Shown here one piece after another: positions 9,836 through 17,969 of a stretch of 64,000 nucleotides of DNA. Where the stretch lies: positions 56,622 to 120,621 of the forward strand of contig JAEYOP010000045.1 of NCBI GenBank assembly GCA_023411575.1. Reading direction: 5' to 3'. How positions within the stretch are numbered: position 1 is the first letter of the stretch; each line of letters opens with the position of its first letter. Below the pieces are notes generated by a model. The model saw only the letters and a list, made by a program, of their open reading frames with translations, did not search any database and was not told where the DNA came from. The position numbers and the translations under genes are program-made. This DNA comes from Bacillota bacterium (GTDB taxonomy: Bacteria > Bacillota > Clostridia > Acetivibrionales > DTU013).

Positions 9836-10372
9836 TTATGGAATGGAGAATTCGTCCGCCAGAAGATAGGTGTCGTAGTCCCCGGTTCCCCTAAAATCCG
9901 AGATGTCTTTCACTATACGGTATTCTCCTTTTTCCAGACTGCCATAAAGCCATTCCCAGTCAAGAGTGTATTCCCGTGTGCTATTGGGGTCCAGATTGTA
10001 GCCGATGGAGTTAAAGGCATAGTTGCCGTCTATAGTGACAGGAACCGGATTCCAGCTTTCATCGGTCTTCTTTTCCAGGGAAAACGGTTCGCCGTAAATG
10101 CAATGATGCTTGGTATTGTTTATATACTCCAGTACCAATCCTGTAGAAGTTACCGAGTTGTCTTTAACACTCATGGTAACGCCGTCAAAGTTATTATAGG
10201 TTTCCTTGGAAACAGGTTCTGAGCCGTTTTTTTCAATAGGCTGGCCCGAGCCCGATGAAGCATCCGTAATGGATTCTTTTGTAGCCTCTTCCGGGATACT
10301 GGCACTATTTCCGCATCCGGCAAACAGATATAGGCATATGGCTATACCAAGCAGGAATAATATCTTTTTCAT
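9836..10372 (-). CDS. Small lipoprotein with Ig-like domain
   Basis: This 178-residue protein has a classical lipoprotein signal: MKKILFLLGIAICLYLFAGC, with the lipobox cysteine at about 20. A Ser/Glu/Lys-rich linker follows, then a beta-rich domain from about residue 60 (GVTMSVKDNSVTSTGLVLEY and a GEYRIVKDI strand). The pattern of an N-terminal 'ordinary strand, added extra strand' motif and a tail reading GEYRIVK resembles bacterial Ig-like domains found in clostridial lipoproteins. It is expected on the outer face of the membrane. No enzyme motif is visible and the function is unknown. It is followed on the same strand by the YcxB-like gene's neighbours but has its own start region. Confidence 0.7.
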   Translation of the reverse strand: MKKILFLLGIAICLYLFAGCGNSASIPEEATKESITDASSGSGQPIEKNGSEPVSKETYNNFDGVTMSVKDNSVTSTGLVLEYINNTKHHCIYGEPFSLEKKTDESWNPVPVTIDGNYAFNSIGYNLDPNSTREYTLDWEWLYGSLEKGEYRIVKDISDFRGTGDYDTYLLADEFSIP

Positions 10373-10432
10373 ATACGTACCCCTTCATCGCTTTGCGGAA
10401 TAAAAGCCGGCTTCCCTTCGGTTGCTGCGCTG

Positions 10433-10963
10433 TTAAGCCGGATTGCCGCTTTTTTGCCTGTTTATATACTCCAGGAAGGCATCCCTGTCCTGATCGGCTG
10501 CAAAGGCTCTGCCCGGAATGATATAAGCGCTTATCGAGCTGGTATAAATGAGAATGAGATGGTCGGCCGACACAATTCTTTCTACTCCGCTCCAGGCAAT
10601 CCTGGTTTCGCCATTTTCGCTTTTTCCCTCTATCCCCTTTTCGTCGATGATCATAACGCGCCTGCCCAGCAAATCCTTGTTTTTCCCTTCGTCCACCATC
10701 CGGGATATCCTGTTTGTCATGATTTTATTGAGATAAGCCGGGTAAAATAGAATCCAGAGCACTGCCACGACAGAAAACGCTACAAGCCAGTACAGCAGCG
10801 GAATAACCGTTATTGCTTCAAGCAGTAAGGATAAGACCAGAAAGAGGATCGGAGGGCCAAACCGCTGAAAGAAAAGGGATTTTTTTACGGCTTGCGAGGT
10901 CTTTGCATGATAGAGATTAAAATCAATATAATCCTGCTTATTCAAATCAAATTCAATCTGCAT
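10433..10963 (-). CDS. YcxB-like membrane protein
   Basis: The 176-residue protein matches the YcxB-like layout. A short polar N-terminus (MQIEFDLNKQDYIDFNLYH) is followed by two close membrane helices (about 38-80) and a soluble C-terminal domain with DEKGIEGKSENGETRIAWSGV, IVSADHLILIY and a YIIPGRAF motif. The biochemical role of this family is not known. It lies between the lipoprotein and the DUF4932-like gene on the same strand, with gaps of 60-80 bases, so a shared transcript is possible but unproven. Confidence 0.75.
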   Translation of the reverse strand: MQIEFDLNKQDYIDFNLYHAKTSQAVKKSLFFQRFGPPILFLVLSLLLEAITVIPLLYWLVAFSVVAVLWILFYPAYLNKIMTNRISRMVDEGKNKDLLGRRVMIIDEKGIEGKSENGETRIAWSGVERIVSADHLILIYTSSISAYIIPGRAFAADQDRDAFLEYINRQKSGNPA

Positions 10964-11040
10964 AATGTCTCCTTGGTATTGGTATCAATCCTATTCTACC
11001 CTAATAATCCGGTTTGCTCAAATCCAATATAAACGTTCCC

Positions 11041-12897
11041 CTAGTGCTGCCCGTCCTCCGGTTTGAACTTCCACCCCTCGGCGGATTTGTCATAATCGCC
11101 GGAGGCAATTATCCTGGTGACCTCCGCTATTACAAAATCGGTCGGACCATGGAATACATTATCGATATTGGGGATTGACTCCGCTCTCTGCGCGGTATAA
11201 ATTATAAGGGCGCAGTTCCCGTCCAGAGGATTCGGCAAGGCCGTAATAAACCGCAAGTCTTTCCCTTCATAAATTTTATCTGCTGTTATTTTATCCTTGG
11301 AGATCCGGAACGGGAAAGTCCCGGCATATTTTTTCAACCACAGGTTTCCCCCCATTGTACCGTATGCCAGGATGTTTTTGCCGCCGAGCTCCGACGGGTC
11401 GAGCTTCAAGGCCTCTTCATCCGTAATGATCTCGTATGATACGTTTTGCATTTGCTTTGTAACATTGGCTATATATCTGGCGCTTTTCAGAATATCCTGT
11501 TCCGTCTGGTCGCTGGCTTCATTTGTGGAAACAATGATATATCTTGGTTTGTTAGTATAGTATATAGCGTTAATAGGCCCTGTAAAATCGTAAAAAGACT
11601 TTTCCAGGTTCTTTTCGCTGAGCTCCTTGAATACATTTATAATTTCGGGGTAGAAGTCTTCGAAGCTTTTGTACTTGTCCCTGTTGCCTTCATAAACCTC
11701 CAGGGCCTGGAGAATGGGCTCTATATACCGGAATCCCCTGCTTTTTTCGCTGTCAACCGCCTCTATATAGGCGCTTTCGCCTTCATGCTGATAAATAAGC
11801 CTGCAGATAACGGCACGATTGATATGTTCGTTTACACACCCCTCCCAGCTGCCGTAACCCTGCATTTCCATCTGATCGGACAAGGGTTCGTAGAGGCCCC
11901 TGTATTTGTCCAACTCCTTCCTGTTTTGATCCGTGGACGGAGCGATAAAGGAATGGCCGAAACCATGCCGGGTTAATTGCTGAAAGATTGCCTCGTTTCC
12001 GAAGATGGGAATATCCTTTTCAACAGAGAAGGGACCCGCAATATGGTATAGGTCGTACCTGCCATCGGCGGCGGCCAGCCGTATACCGAAGCTGCCGGGA
12101 CGATAAAGGGGAGAGAGGATGATGTGGTAGCTGTTTTGCTTCATTCCGTAATAGCTCTCCAGTTCCTCGACATGGGAATGGTTTTCCAATAAGGCGGCGC
12201 TCCTGTCCAAAATTGCGTTATAGAATCCTTCATTTGCCAGATAAAATTGGCTGAAGTTCGTATCTTCCGCGAAATCCCGCAGTTCGTCCGCAAAACGGTC
12301 CAGATTTTGTTTTTGAATCCTATCGGATAATGGCCTATCGTATTCGCGTACCATTTTGAGCTCGGGAGGATTTGAGAAATAGAGCATTGCGGCCGGAGGA
12401 TTGGAGAAGGAAAACCCATCCTCCCTACTTAACTTTTCAAACAGCTTTACAGCCGGATGATCGGCATACCGGGCGAAATGCTGCTTCATCGTTTCCTTGT
12501 ATTTGAAAGAAAAGTCCGTGATCAACCCGGTCCGGGAATCATAGTCGCTGACGAGCTGGACCATTGCCAGCAGCTCTATGCGCGGGTCAATCGACACCTG
12601 GATCCCGTTTTCGGTGCGGCTGAAGGCCTCCACCTTCAAATCATTCCGCACGATGACCTCGGAAGCCGCTTCGCCGGAGGAAGGAGCCACCTCGTCGGAG
12701 GGAAGAGCCGCCTGAAAGGCCGTACTCTTATCGGCCCCCGCGGGCTTTTCTTCTTTTGGACTCTTCGAGGGGCTGACGGTATCCGAAACCACTGCTCCGG
12801 AATCCCTGCCTGCGATTTTTACCAGCATGGCCGTGCCGCCCCCTATCAGCAGCAAGGCTGCCAGGAGGAGCGGAATGTATTTGGCTTTGCCCTTCAT
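11041..12897 (-). CDS. Anchored DUF4932-like protein, possible inactive gluzincin metalloprotease
   Basis: The 618-residue protein has an N-terminal signal anchor (about residues 7-28) and a Ser/Pro/Glu-rich linker to about residue 85. A large extracytoplasmic domain opens with VSIDPRIELLAMVQLVSDY, a start typical of DUF4932-type proteins. A zinc-protease-like helix is present as RHGFGHSF (residues near 308-315, bases around 11955-11975). In related proteins the equivalent position usually reads HExGHSF, so the catalytic glutamate appears to be glycine here. The C-terminal 200 residues look like a second alpha/beta domain (IIVSTNEASDQTEQD, ILAYGTMGGN). No function is assigned. The family link is from memory of the motif pattern and is moderate. 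Confidence 0.6.
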   Translation of the reverse strand: MKGKAKYIPLLLAALLLIGGGTAMLVKIAGRDSGAVVSDTVSPSKSPKEEKPAGADKSTAFQAALPSDEVAPSSGEAASEVIVRNDLKVEAFSRTENGIQVSIDPRIELLAMVQLVSDYDSRTGLITDFSFKYKETMKQHFARYADHPAVKLFEKLSREDGFSFSNPPAAMLYFSNPPELKMVREYDRPLSDRIQKQNLDRFADELRDFAEDTNFSQFYLANEGFYNAILDRSAALLENHSHVEELESYYGMKQNSYHIILSPLYRPGSFGIRLAAADGRYDLYHIAGPFSVEKDIPIFGNEAIFQQLTRHGFGHSFIAPSTDQNRKELDKYRGLYEPLSDQMEMQGYGSWEGCVNEHINRAVICRLIYQHEGESAYIEAVDSEKSRGFRYIEPILQALEVYEGNRDKYKSFEDFYPEIINVFKELSEKNLEKSFYDFTGPINAIYYTNKPRYIIVSTNEASDQTEQDILKSARYIANVTKQMQNVSYEIITDEEALKLDPSELGGKNILAYGTMGGNLWLKKYAGTFPFRISKDKITADKIYEGKDLRFITALPNPLDGNCALIIYTAQRAESIPNIDNVFHGPTDFVIAEVTRIIASGDYDKSAEGWKFKPEDGQH

Positions 12898-13060
12898 AAT
12901 AGCAGTACCTCCCCATTAATAGTAAATTAGCTTGTTGTTCCAAATGACTTTATTAACTGGCACAATGCGTTAATTAAGTATTAATTTACTATATACTTAC
13001 GATTGTACCCCAATTCTGTCTGCAAGGAAGTGACACAATTACCATATGCACTTCCATTTC

Positions 13061-13069
13061 TGTTATAAT
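13061..13069 (+). promoter_or_regulatory. Extended -10 promoter before the polysaccharide cluster
   Basis: TGTTATAAT at 13061-13069 is an extended -10 element (TGnTATAAT) with no convincing -35. It lies about 90 bases before the first glycosyltransferase gene. The surrounding 12898-13151 gap between divergent genes is AT-rich in its left part and holds no gene I can support. Confidence 0.55.
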
Positions 13070-13151
13070 AGGAACGTAGGCGGGAGGGCGACCGGAACAT
13101 TCTGGGAGCGAAAAACGTCTGCAGGAATAACAACAGTGGAGGTCGGTCATT

Positions 13152-14261
13152 TTGATGAAGGTATTGTACCTGCTGAACCATGCGGGAAAGGCGGGTACTG
13201 AGAGATACGTACAGTCCCTGATGGAAAAGCTGAACGGGAAAAAGATAAAGGCGTACTTTGCGTACAATGAGGAAGGTCTGTTGGCAGAAAGGGTCAGGGA
13301 GCTTGGAATCGAGTCCTACAGAATCGAAATGCGCAGCCCGTATGACCTGAAAGCCGCAAAAGAGCTCGCGGCATTATGCCGGAAGCAGGAGATAGACCTG
13401 GTACATACCCACTTCCTGAGGGAAAATTACATTGCCATGCTGGCGCAGCTTTTCGGTTCCCGGGCGAAGGTCGCCTACACAAACCATTTCATCATGCGGA
13501 ACAATCTGCCTACCAGAATTGCGAACAGGTTGATGAATCCGCTGGAGGCCGGCGTTATCGCCGTATGCAACCGCGGCCGTGAAATGATGATTTCAAACGG
13601 CGTTGCCGCCTCCAAAATCAGGGTGCTGTTCAATGCAGTCGATCCCGGCCTCTGGGGAACGCCGGAACCATCGACCTTGCGCAGTGAGTTTGATATCTCC
13701 GGGGATACGTTTGTCCTCCTGTGCGCTTCCCGGTTCGCCCATGACAAGGGACACCGGTATCTGGTCCGGACCATGGCGAAGCTGAAGGAAATGGGCGCTT
13801 CCCGGTTCAAGTGCGTGCTTGCGGGCGACGGTCCGCTGCTGGAGGAAATCCGGCAGCTGACGGCGGAGCTGGGATTGGAGCAGGACATTGTATTCGTCGG
13901 CTTCCGGAAGGACATCAAAAATCTTTTCAACGGAAGCGACCTGTATTTCAATTCCTCGGAGCATGAGGCCTCCAGCTTCCTGATCCTTGAAGCGCTTGCC
14001 AGCGGACTGCCCGTTGCGGCGACGGACATGGGCGGGAATAACGACATCATCAATGAAAAAACCGGCTGCGGCGTCCTGGTGAAATACGAAGACGCGGAAG
14101 GCACGGCCAGGGAAATAAAAAGGATTATGGACGATCCGAAGCTCCAGGAAAAACTGAAGCAGAATGCCTTGAAAGCCGTGGGGGAGAATTTCAATCTTGT
14201 AAAAATGGCGGAGGAAACATATAATTTGTATGTGGAATTCACAAAAAACAGGTTCAAATAA
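13152..14261 (+). CDS. GT4-family (GT-B) glycosyltransferase
   Basis: This 369-residue protein has the two Rossmann domains of GT-B enzymes. The N-terminal domain carries NHAGKAGTERYVQ and a DLVHTHF strand. The C-terminal donor-binding domain starts near residue 180 (LLCASRFAHDKGHRYLV) and ends in the E(x7)E-like signature HEASSFLILEALASGLPVAA. It should add a sugar to a lipid-linked polysaccharide precursor on the cytoplasmic side; the sugar is unknown. GGAGG lies nine bases before a TTG (13152) and twelve before the next codon ATG (13155), so the start is uncertain by one residue. It opens the polysaccharide cluster. Confidence 0.88.
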   Translation: MMKVLYLLNHAGKAGTERYVQSLMEKLNGKKIKAYFAYNEEGLLAERVRELGIESYRIEMRSPYDLKAAKELAALCRKQEIDLVHTHFLRENYIAMLAQLFGSRAKVAYTNHFIMRNNLPTRIANRLMNPLEAGVIAVCNRGREMMISNGVAASKIRVLFNAVDPGLWGTPEPSTLRSEFDISGDTFVLLCASRFAHDKGHRYLVRTMAKLKEMGASRFKCVLAGDGPLLEEIRQLTAELGLEQDIVFVGFRKDIKNLFNGSDLYFNSSEHEASSFLILEALASGLPVAATDMGGNNDIINEKTGCGVLVKYEDAEGTAREIKRIMDDPKLQEKLKQNALKAVGENFNLVKMAEETYNLYVEFTKNRFK

Positions 14262-14320
14262 GCAGCGGACCGGCGGACTGCCTGCCGGACTGCGGAAAAC
14301 GTGCAAAGGAGATTATTGCA

Positions 14321-14821
14321 ATGCTGTTTGACAAAAAAGGAAAGCTTTTCGGAAAGATCAGCATCGTGGACATTTTAATCGTCGTGATCATTATAGCCGT
14401 GATCGGCGGCGTTTATTACAAGTTCGGCAAATCCGGGACCGTGACGGCTTTCACCAAGACGGACAAGATCCAGATGAGCTTCGTGAGCGAATCCATTCCC
14501 AATTATATCGTCAATAGCATCAAGGTGGGCGATGTGGCCAAGGACAGGGTACAGAACGTTGTGGTCGGCAAGGTCGTCAATATCGCCATCGGAGCGGACA
14601 AGCAGGTTGAGCCCAATTCGGAGGGCGTCGTAGTGATGAGCTCCAGACCCGATTACTGTTCCGTCACGATCACGGTGGAAGGCCAGGGAATATACGGGGA
14701 GAACGGCTCTACCTTCGGCGGAGTGGAATACTATGTCAACAAGCCCGGCACGGAAATGCGGTTCGGCAACTCGTTCTTCTACGCAAAGGTGTCCGAAATC
14801 AAAAAGATGGGGGAGAAATAA
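14321..14821 (+). CDS. DUF4330 single-pass membrane protein
   Basis: The 166-residue protein has one membrane helix near the N-terminus (IVDILIVVIIIAVIGGVYY) after a short cytoplasmic GKLFGKIS segment. A beta-rich extracytoplasmic domain follows that matches DUF4330, with the repeated motif VGDVAKDRVQNVVVGKV and a C-terminal GNSFFYAKVSEI. The function is unknown, but such proteins commonly sit in clostridial exopolysaccharide clusters, as here. It is tightly followed by the polymerase gene (three bases between stop and start). Confidence 0.8.
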   Translation: MLFDKKGKLFGKISIVDILIVVIIIAVIGGVYYKFGKSGTVTAFTKTDKIQMSFVSESIPNYIVNSIKVGDVAKDRVQNVVVGKVVNIAIGADKQVEPNSEGVVVMSSRPDYCSVTITVEGQGIYGENGSTFGGVEYYVNKPGTEMRFGNSFFYAKVSEIKKMGEK

Positions 14822-14824
14822 GCC

Positions 14825-16468
14825 TTGCTTCAGGAAAGCGTAATATACAGATTTGTATATAGCATCTGTGCGTATTTTGCAGATATATGGCCTGAAAGCC
14901 TGATTGCCCGCATTTTCAAAAGAATCGGCGCTTTTTTCCGCGCCGTTTTTTCCGGCAGCTCCATCGTGAGCTTTATCACAAGGGACGGCAGCATCGGCCG
15001 CGCTTATGACGGAAGTCTTCTCTTCCGGCTGCTGGACGGTCTGCTGAATCTCCCGCAGAGGCTTTTGCACCCTCTTTACAAGAAGGCGGAGATCGTTTTT
15101 CAGGAAAGTTTTCTATTCAAATGGCTCCTTTTCCTGCTGGACAGGCTGCACCTGCTGACGGCGGCATTTCTGTTTGCCGCGCTGATCGTGCCCCACCAGT
15201 ATTTTTATAATGTATACAGTACGGTAGCGATGGTGGCTTTGCTGGTATTGTTTTTCATGAGGACGGTCGTGGAAGGAAGGACTGGTTTCCATACCGGTGC
15301 GTTCAATGTTTTCCTCGTGTTTTTTATCTTTTGCGTGATCCTCGCGGAGGTATTTTCGATCATGCCCCATGAAAGCCTCCGGTTTCTTGCGTTTTACCTG
15401 ACCTGCTTCCTGCTGGTGCTGCTCCTGATCGGTACCATACGGACCAAAAGGGATATGAGCGAGGCTCTGACGGTGGCGCTGATCGGCATGTCCATAGCAG
15501 GGGTTTACGGCGTTTACCAGAAAATCATCGGCGTACCCGTCAATCCCGCCTGGGTGGACACCACCGTCAATCAGGGCGATTTGACCCGCGTATGGTCCTT
15601 CTACTACAATCCCAACAATTTTGCGGAAATCATCCTGCTATTTCTGCCTTTTTACTTCGCGGCGGCATTCAACGCGCCCGGCGTGCTGAAAAAGCTGTTT
15701 TACCTGGCTTTGGCCGTACCGCCCTTTTTATCGCTGATCCTGACCCAGGCCAGGTCCGCGTGGATCGCTTTTGTCCTGGCCGGCTTCGTTTATGTGTTTC
15801 TCAAGGAAAAGCGGCTGATCCCGCTGTTCCTCCTTCTCGGCGCTGCCGCGGTTCCTTTCCTGCCCCAGTCGATCCTGCACCGCATTGCCACCATCACCAA
15901 TGCGGCGGATTCTTCCGCTCAAACCAGGCTGCAGGTCTGGCAGACGGTCCTGCCGATCCTGAAGGATTATTGGGTTACCGGCCTGGGACTGGGCAATGAA
16001 ACGCTTTTGCGGGTTTCCAAGAATTATTTCATCTTTGTAAAAAAGGGAGCGATTCCTTCCCACAGCCACAACCTGTACCTCCAGGTATGGATTGAAACAG
16101 GCTTCCCCGGAATATTGGCCTTCCTGGCCTTCCTGCTCACGCTGATCAAAAAGAGTCTGAAGGCGCTGTATCAAAAGGCTCAAAACATTTATACCGGCAA
16201 TATTCTGATTGCCGGACTTGCCGCTCTGGCCGGCATCCTGGTCATGGGAATGGTGGAATATGTCTGGTTCTACCAGAGAGTCATGCTGTTCTTCTGGGCT
16301 GTAGTCGGCATTATGCTGGCCGCGTTGAATCTGGGAGAGGAAGACGCGGCGCAGGTCATGGACCGGGACGGATGCGGAAGCGACAGCGGGCGTAAGGGGA
16401 ACGGTACGGACAAAGCCGGATGGAAGGACGCGGAAGAAAGCGAAGTAGAACAGGAAGTGGCGGTATGA
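14825..16468 (+). CDS. O-antigen ligase/polymerase (Wzy/WaaL-like)
   Basis: The 547-residue protein has about 12 membrane helices. The conserved O-antigen ligase core includes a large loop carrying RSAWIAFVLAG, TRLQVWQTVLPILKDYWVTGLGLGNE and a late HSHNLYLQVWIETGFPG motif. The last is the typical histidine-containing signature of the Wzy/WaaL superfamily. It probably polymerises or ligates repeat units outside the membrane. The start is TTG at 14825 behind GGGGGAG. The charged C-terminal tail (after residue 510) is Asp/Gly/Lys-rich and looks disordered. It overlaps the next gene by the sequence ATGA, so translation is coupled. Confidence 0.88.
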   Translation: MLQESVIYRFVYSICAYFADIWPESLIARIFKRIGAFFRAVFSGSSIVSFITRDGSIGRAYDGSLLFRLLDGLLNLPQRLLHPLYKKAEIVFQESFLFKWLLFLLDRLHLLTAAFLFAALIVPHQYFYNVYSTVAMVALLVLFFMRTVVEGRTGFHTGAFNVFLVFFIFCVILAEVFSIMPHESLRFLAFYLTCFLLVLLLIGTIRTKRDMSEALTVALIGMSIAGVYGVYQKIIGVPVNPAWVDTTVNQGDLTRVWSFYYNPNNFAEIILLFLPFYFAAAFNAPGVLKKLFYLALAVPPFLSLILTQARSAWIAFVLAGFVYVFLKEKRLIPLFLLLGAAAVPFLPQSILHRIATITNAADSSAQTRLQVWQTVLPILKDYWVTGLGLGNETLLRVSKNYFIFVKKGAIPSHSHNLYLQVWIETGFPGILAFLAFLLTLIKKSLKALYQKAQNIYTGNILIAGLAALAGILVMGMVEYVWFYQRVMLFFWAVVGIMLAALNLGEEDAAQVMDRDGCGSDSGRKGNGTDKAGWKDAEESEVEQEVAV

Positions 16469-17739
16469 GAAAAAGCGTCTGCGAAGAAAGGCTTTGCACG
16501 GGCTGTTCGGCCTGCAGCCAGATCTGCCCCCAGGGTGCTATCCTGATGATCGAAAACAACGAAGGCTTCCTTTATCCTCATATAAACGGGAGCCTTTGCA
16601 ATAGCTGCGATTTATGCGTTCGGACCTGTCCGATCAACCAGGTCGCCTTGAAGGAGCTTGAATACGGCAGAGCTCCGGACAGCCAGCATGGTAAAGCTCC
16701 GGGCAGCCGACAAGACAAGACTCCAGACATCCAACACGGCAAGGCATCGGACAGCCGATATAACGAGACTCCGGACATCGGGCACCGGGCGTACGCCTGC
16801 TTTTCAAAGAACGAGGCGGTTCGCGCCCAAAGCTCTTCCGGCGGCGTTTTTTCCCAGCTTGCCATGAAAGTGCTCGCTCAAAACGGGGCGGTGTTTGGAG
16901 CAGGCTTCGGCAAGTTTTTCAAAGTCCGGCACAAATTTATTGAAAAGGCGGAGGAATTGGACGATCTGCGGCGTTCCAAGTATGTCCAGAGCGATACGTC
17001 CGCCGCTTTCCGCGAGGCGAGGGAGCTGTTGAAGAGCGGCAGAAAGGTGCTGTTTTCCGGGACACCCTGCCAGATCGCGGGACTGAAGGCTTTCCTCGGA
17101 AGAGAATACGAAAATCTGACCGCCTGTGAAATCGCCTGCCACGGCGTGCCGTCCCCCAAGGTATGGCAGATGTTTCTCGGCTTTTTAAAAAAGCAGTACA
17201 ACAGCGAGATCAAAACGGTTTCCTTCCGGGATAAATCCACGGGCTGGAACAGCAGCAGCATGAGGATCGGCTTTGAAAACGGCAGCCAATATGCCGATCT
17301 GGTCAACCGGGAAACCTTTCTGACCGGATGTTGGAAAAGCATTTTCAACCGGCGTTCCTGCTTCGACTGCAAATTCCGGATCGACAATACGAAGGCGGAC
17401 ATTACCCTGGCGGACTTCTGGGGCATCGACCGGCAGGACGACGCGGATTTCAAGGACAATAAGGGGGTATCCCTGGTCATAACCCATACGGATGCGGGGG
17501 AAAGGGCTATGGAGCGGATTGCCGGCGAGCTTTGCAGGAAGCCCCGCAGTCTGGACGAAGCGGTCAAATACAATCCGAGGCTGGTTTCCTCCGTTGCGGA
17601 GCCTGCCGGACGCGGCAAATTTTTCGGGGATATGGGAGCAGGCTGGGATTTCGGCAGGCTGCGCAGAAAATACATGGACAACTTCACCTGGAAATACAAG
17701 GCGAAAAAGCTGGTAAAGCGCGTGCTCGGACGGGGCTGA
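16465..17739 (+). CDS. Coenzyme F420 hydrogenase/dehydrogenase beta-subunit-like iron-sulfur protein
   Basis: The 424-residue protein begins with two 4Fe-4S motifs, CTGCSACSQICPQGA and CNSCDLCVRTCP (residues about 10-60). It continues into the FrhB/FdhB-like domain (SSGGVFSQLAMKVL, VLFSGTPCQIAGLKAFLG, CFDCKFRIDNTKADITLADFWG). Proteins of this type recur next to polysaccharide pyruvyl transferases in cell-surface clusters, as here. They are thought to carry out a redox step on sugars or their pyruvyl groups, but the reaction is not established. The start is the ATG overlapping the previous stop, not an earlier in-frame codon. Residues about 68-110 hold a repetitive insert (GKAPxSRxDxTPDIQH-like units) that separates the ferredoxin part from the main domain and is not a family feature. 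Confidence 0.85.
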   Translation: MRKSVCEERLCTGCSACSQICPQGAILMIENNEGFLYPHINGSLCNSCDLCVRTCPINQVALKELEYGRAPDSQHGKAPGSRQDKTPDIQHGKASDSRYNETPDIGHRAYACFSKNEAVRAQSSSGGVFSQLAMKVLAQNGAVFGAGFGKFFKVRHKFIEKAEELDDLRRSKYVQSDTSAAFREARELLKSGRKVLFSGTPCQIAGLKAFLGREYENLTACEIACHGVPSPKVWQMFLGFLKKQYNSEIKTVSFRDKSTGWNSSSMRIGFENGSQYADLVNRETFLTGCWKSIFNRRSCFDCKFRIDNTKADITLADFWGIDRQDDADFKDNKGVSLVITHTDAGERAMERIAGELCRKPRSLDEAVKYNPRLVSSVAEPAGRGKFFGDMGAGWDFGRLRRKYMDNFTWKYKAKKLVKRVLGRG

Positions 17740-17924
17740 GCCGACCATGCGGGTAGGGAAAAGCCGGAAGGTTAGGACATGGTTGAGCCGATCATGCGGG
17801 AGAGGAAGCCCGACAGGTCGGGGTATAGTTGAGTCGATCATGCGGGAGAGGAAGCCCGACAGGTCGGGATATAGTTGAGCCGACCATGCGGGTAGGGAAA
17901 ATCGGCGCGTTCGGGCATGGCTGA
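17740..17924 (+). repeat. Four tandem 46-base repeats with an internal hairpin
   Basis: Four head-to-tail units run 17740-17786 (47 bases), 17787-17832, 17833-17878 and 17879-17924. The two middle units differ at two of 46 positions and each contains the inverted repeat CCCGACAGGTCGGG; the outer units are more diverged. All units begin with SCSGAYCATGCGGG-like sequence and end in TGA. There are no spacers, so this is not a CRISPR array. It fills the gap between the F420-like gene and the flippase gene and could affect transcript stability or be a replication-slippage product. Confidence 0.9.
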
Positions 17925-17969
17925 GCCTGCGGTGCGGATTCGGACATAGAGGGCATAAGAAAGGAAACC

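Noticed and set aside
17740..17924. Possible CRISPR array
   Set aside because: Units are contiguous 46-base tandem repeats with no unique spacers and no cas genes nearby.
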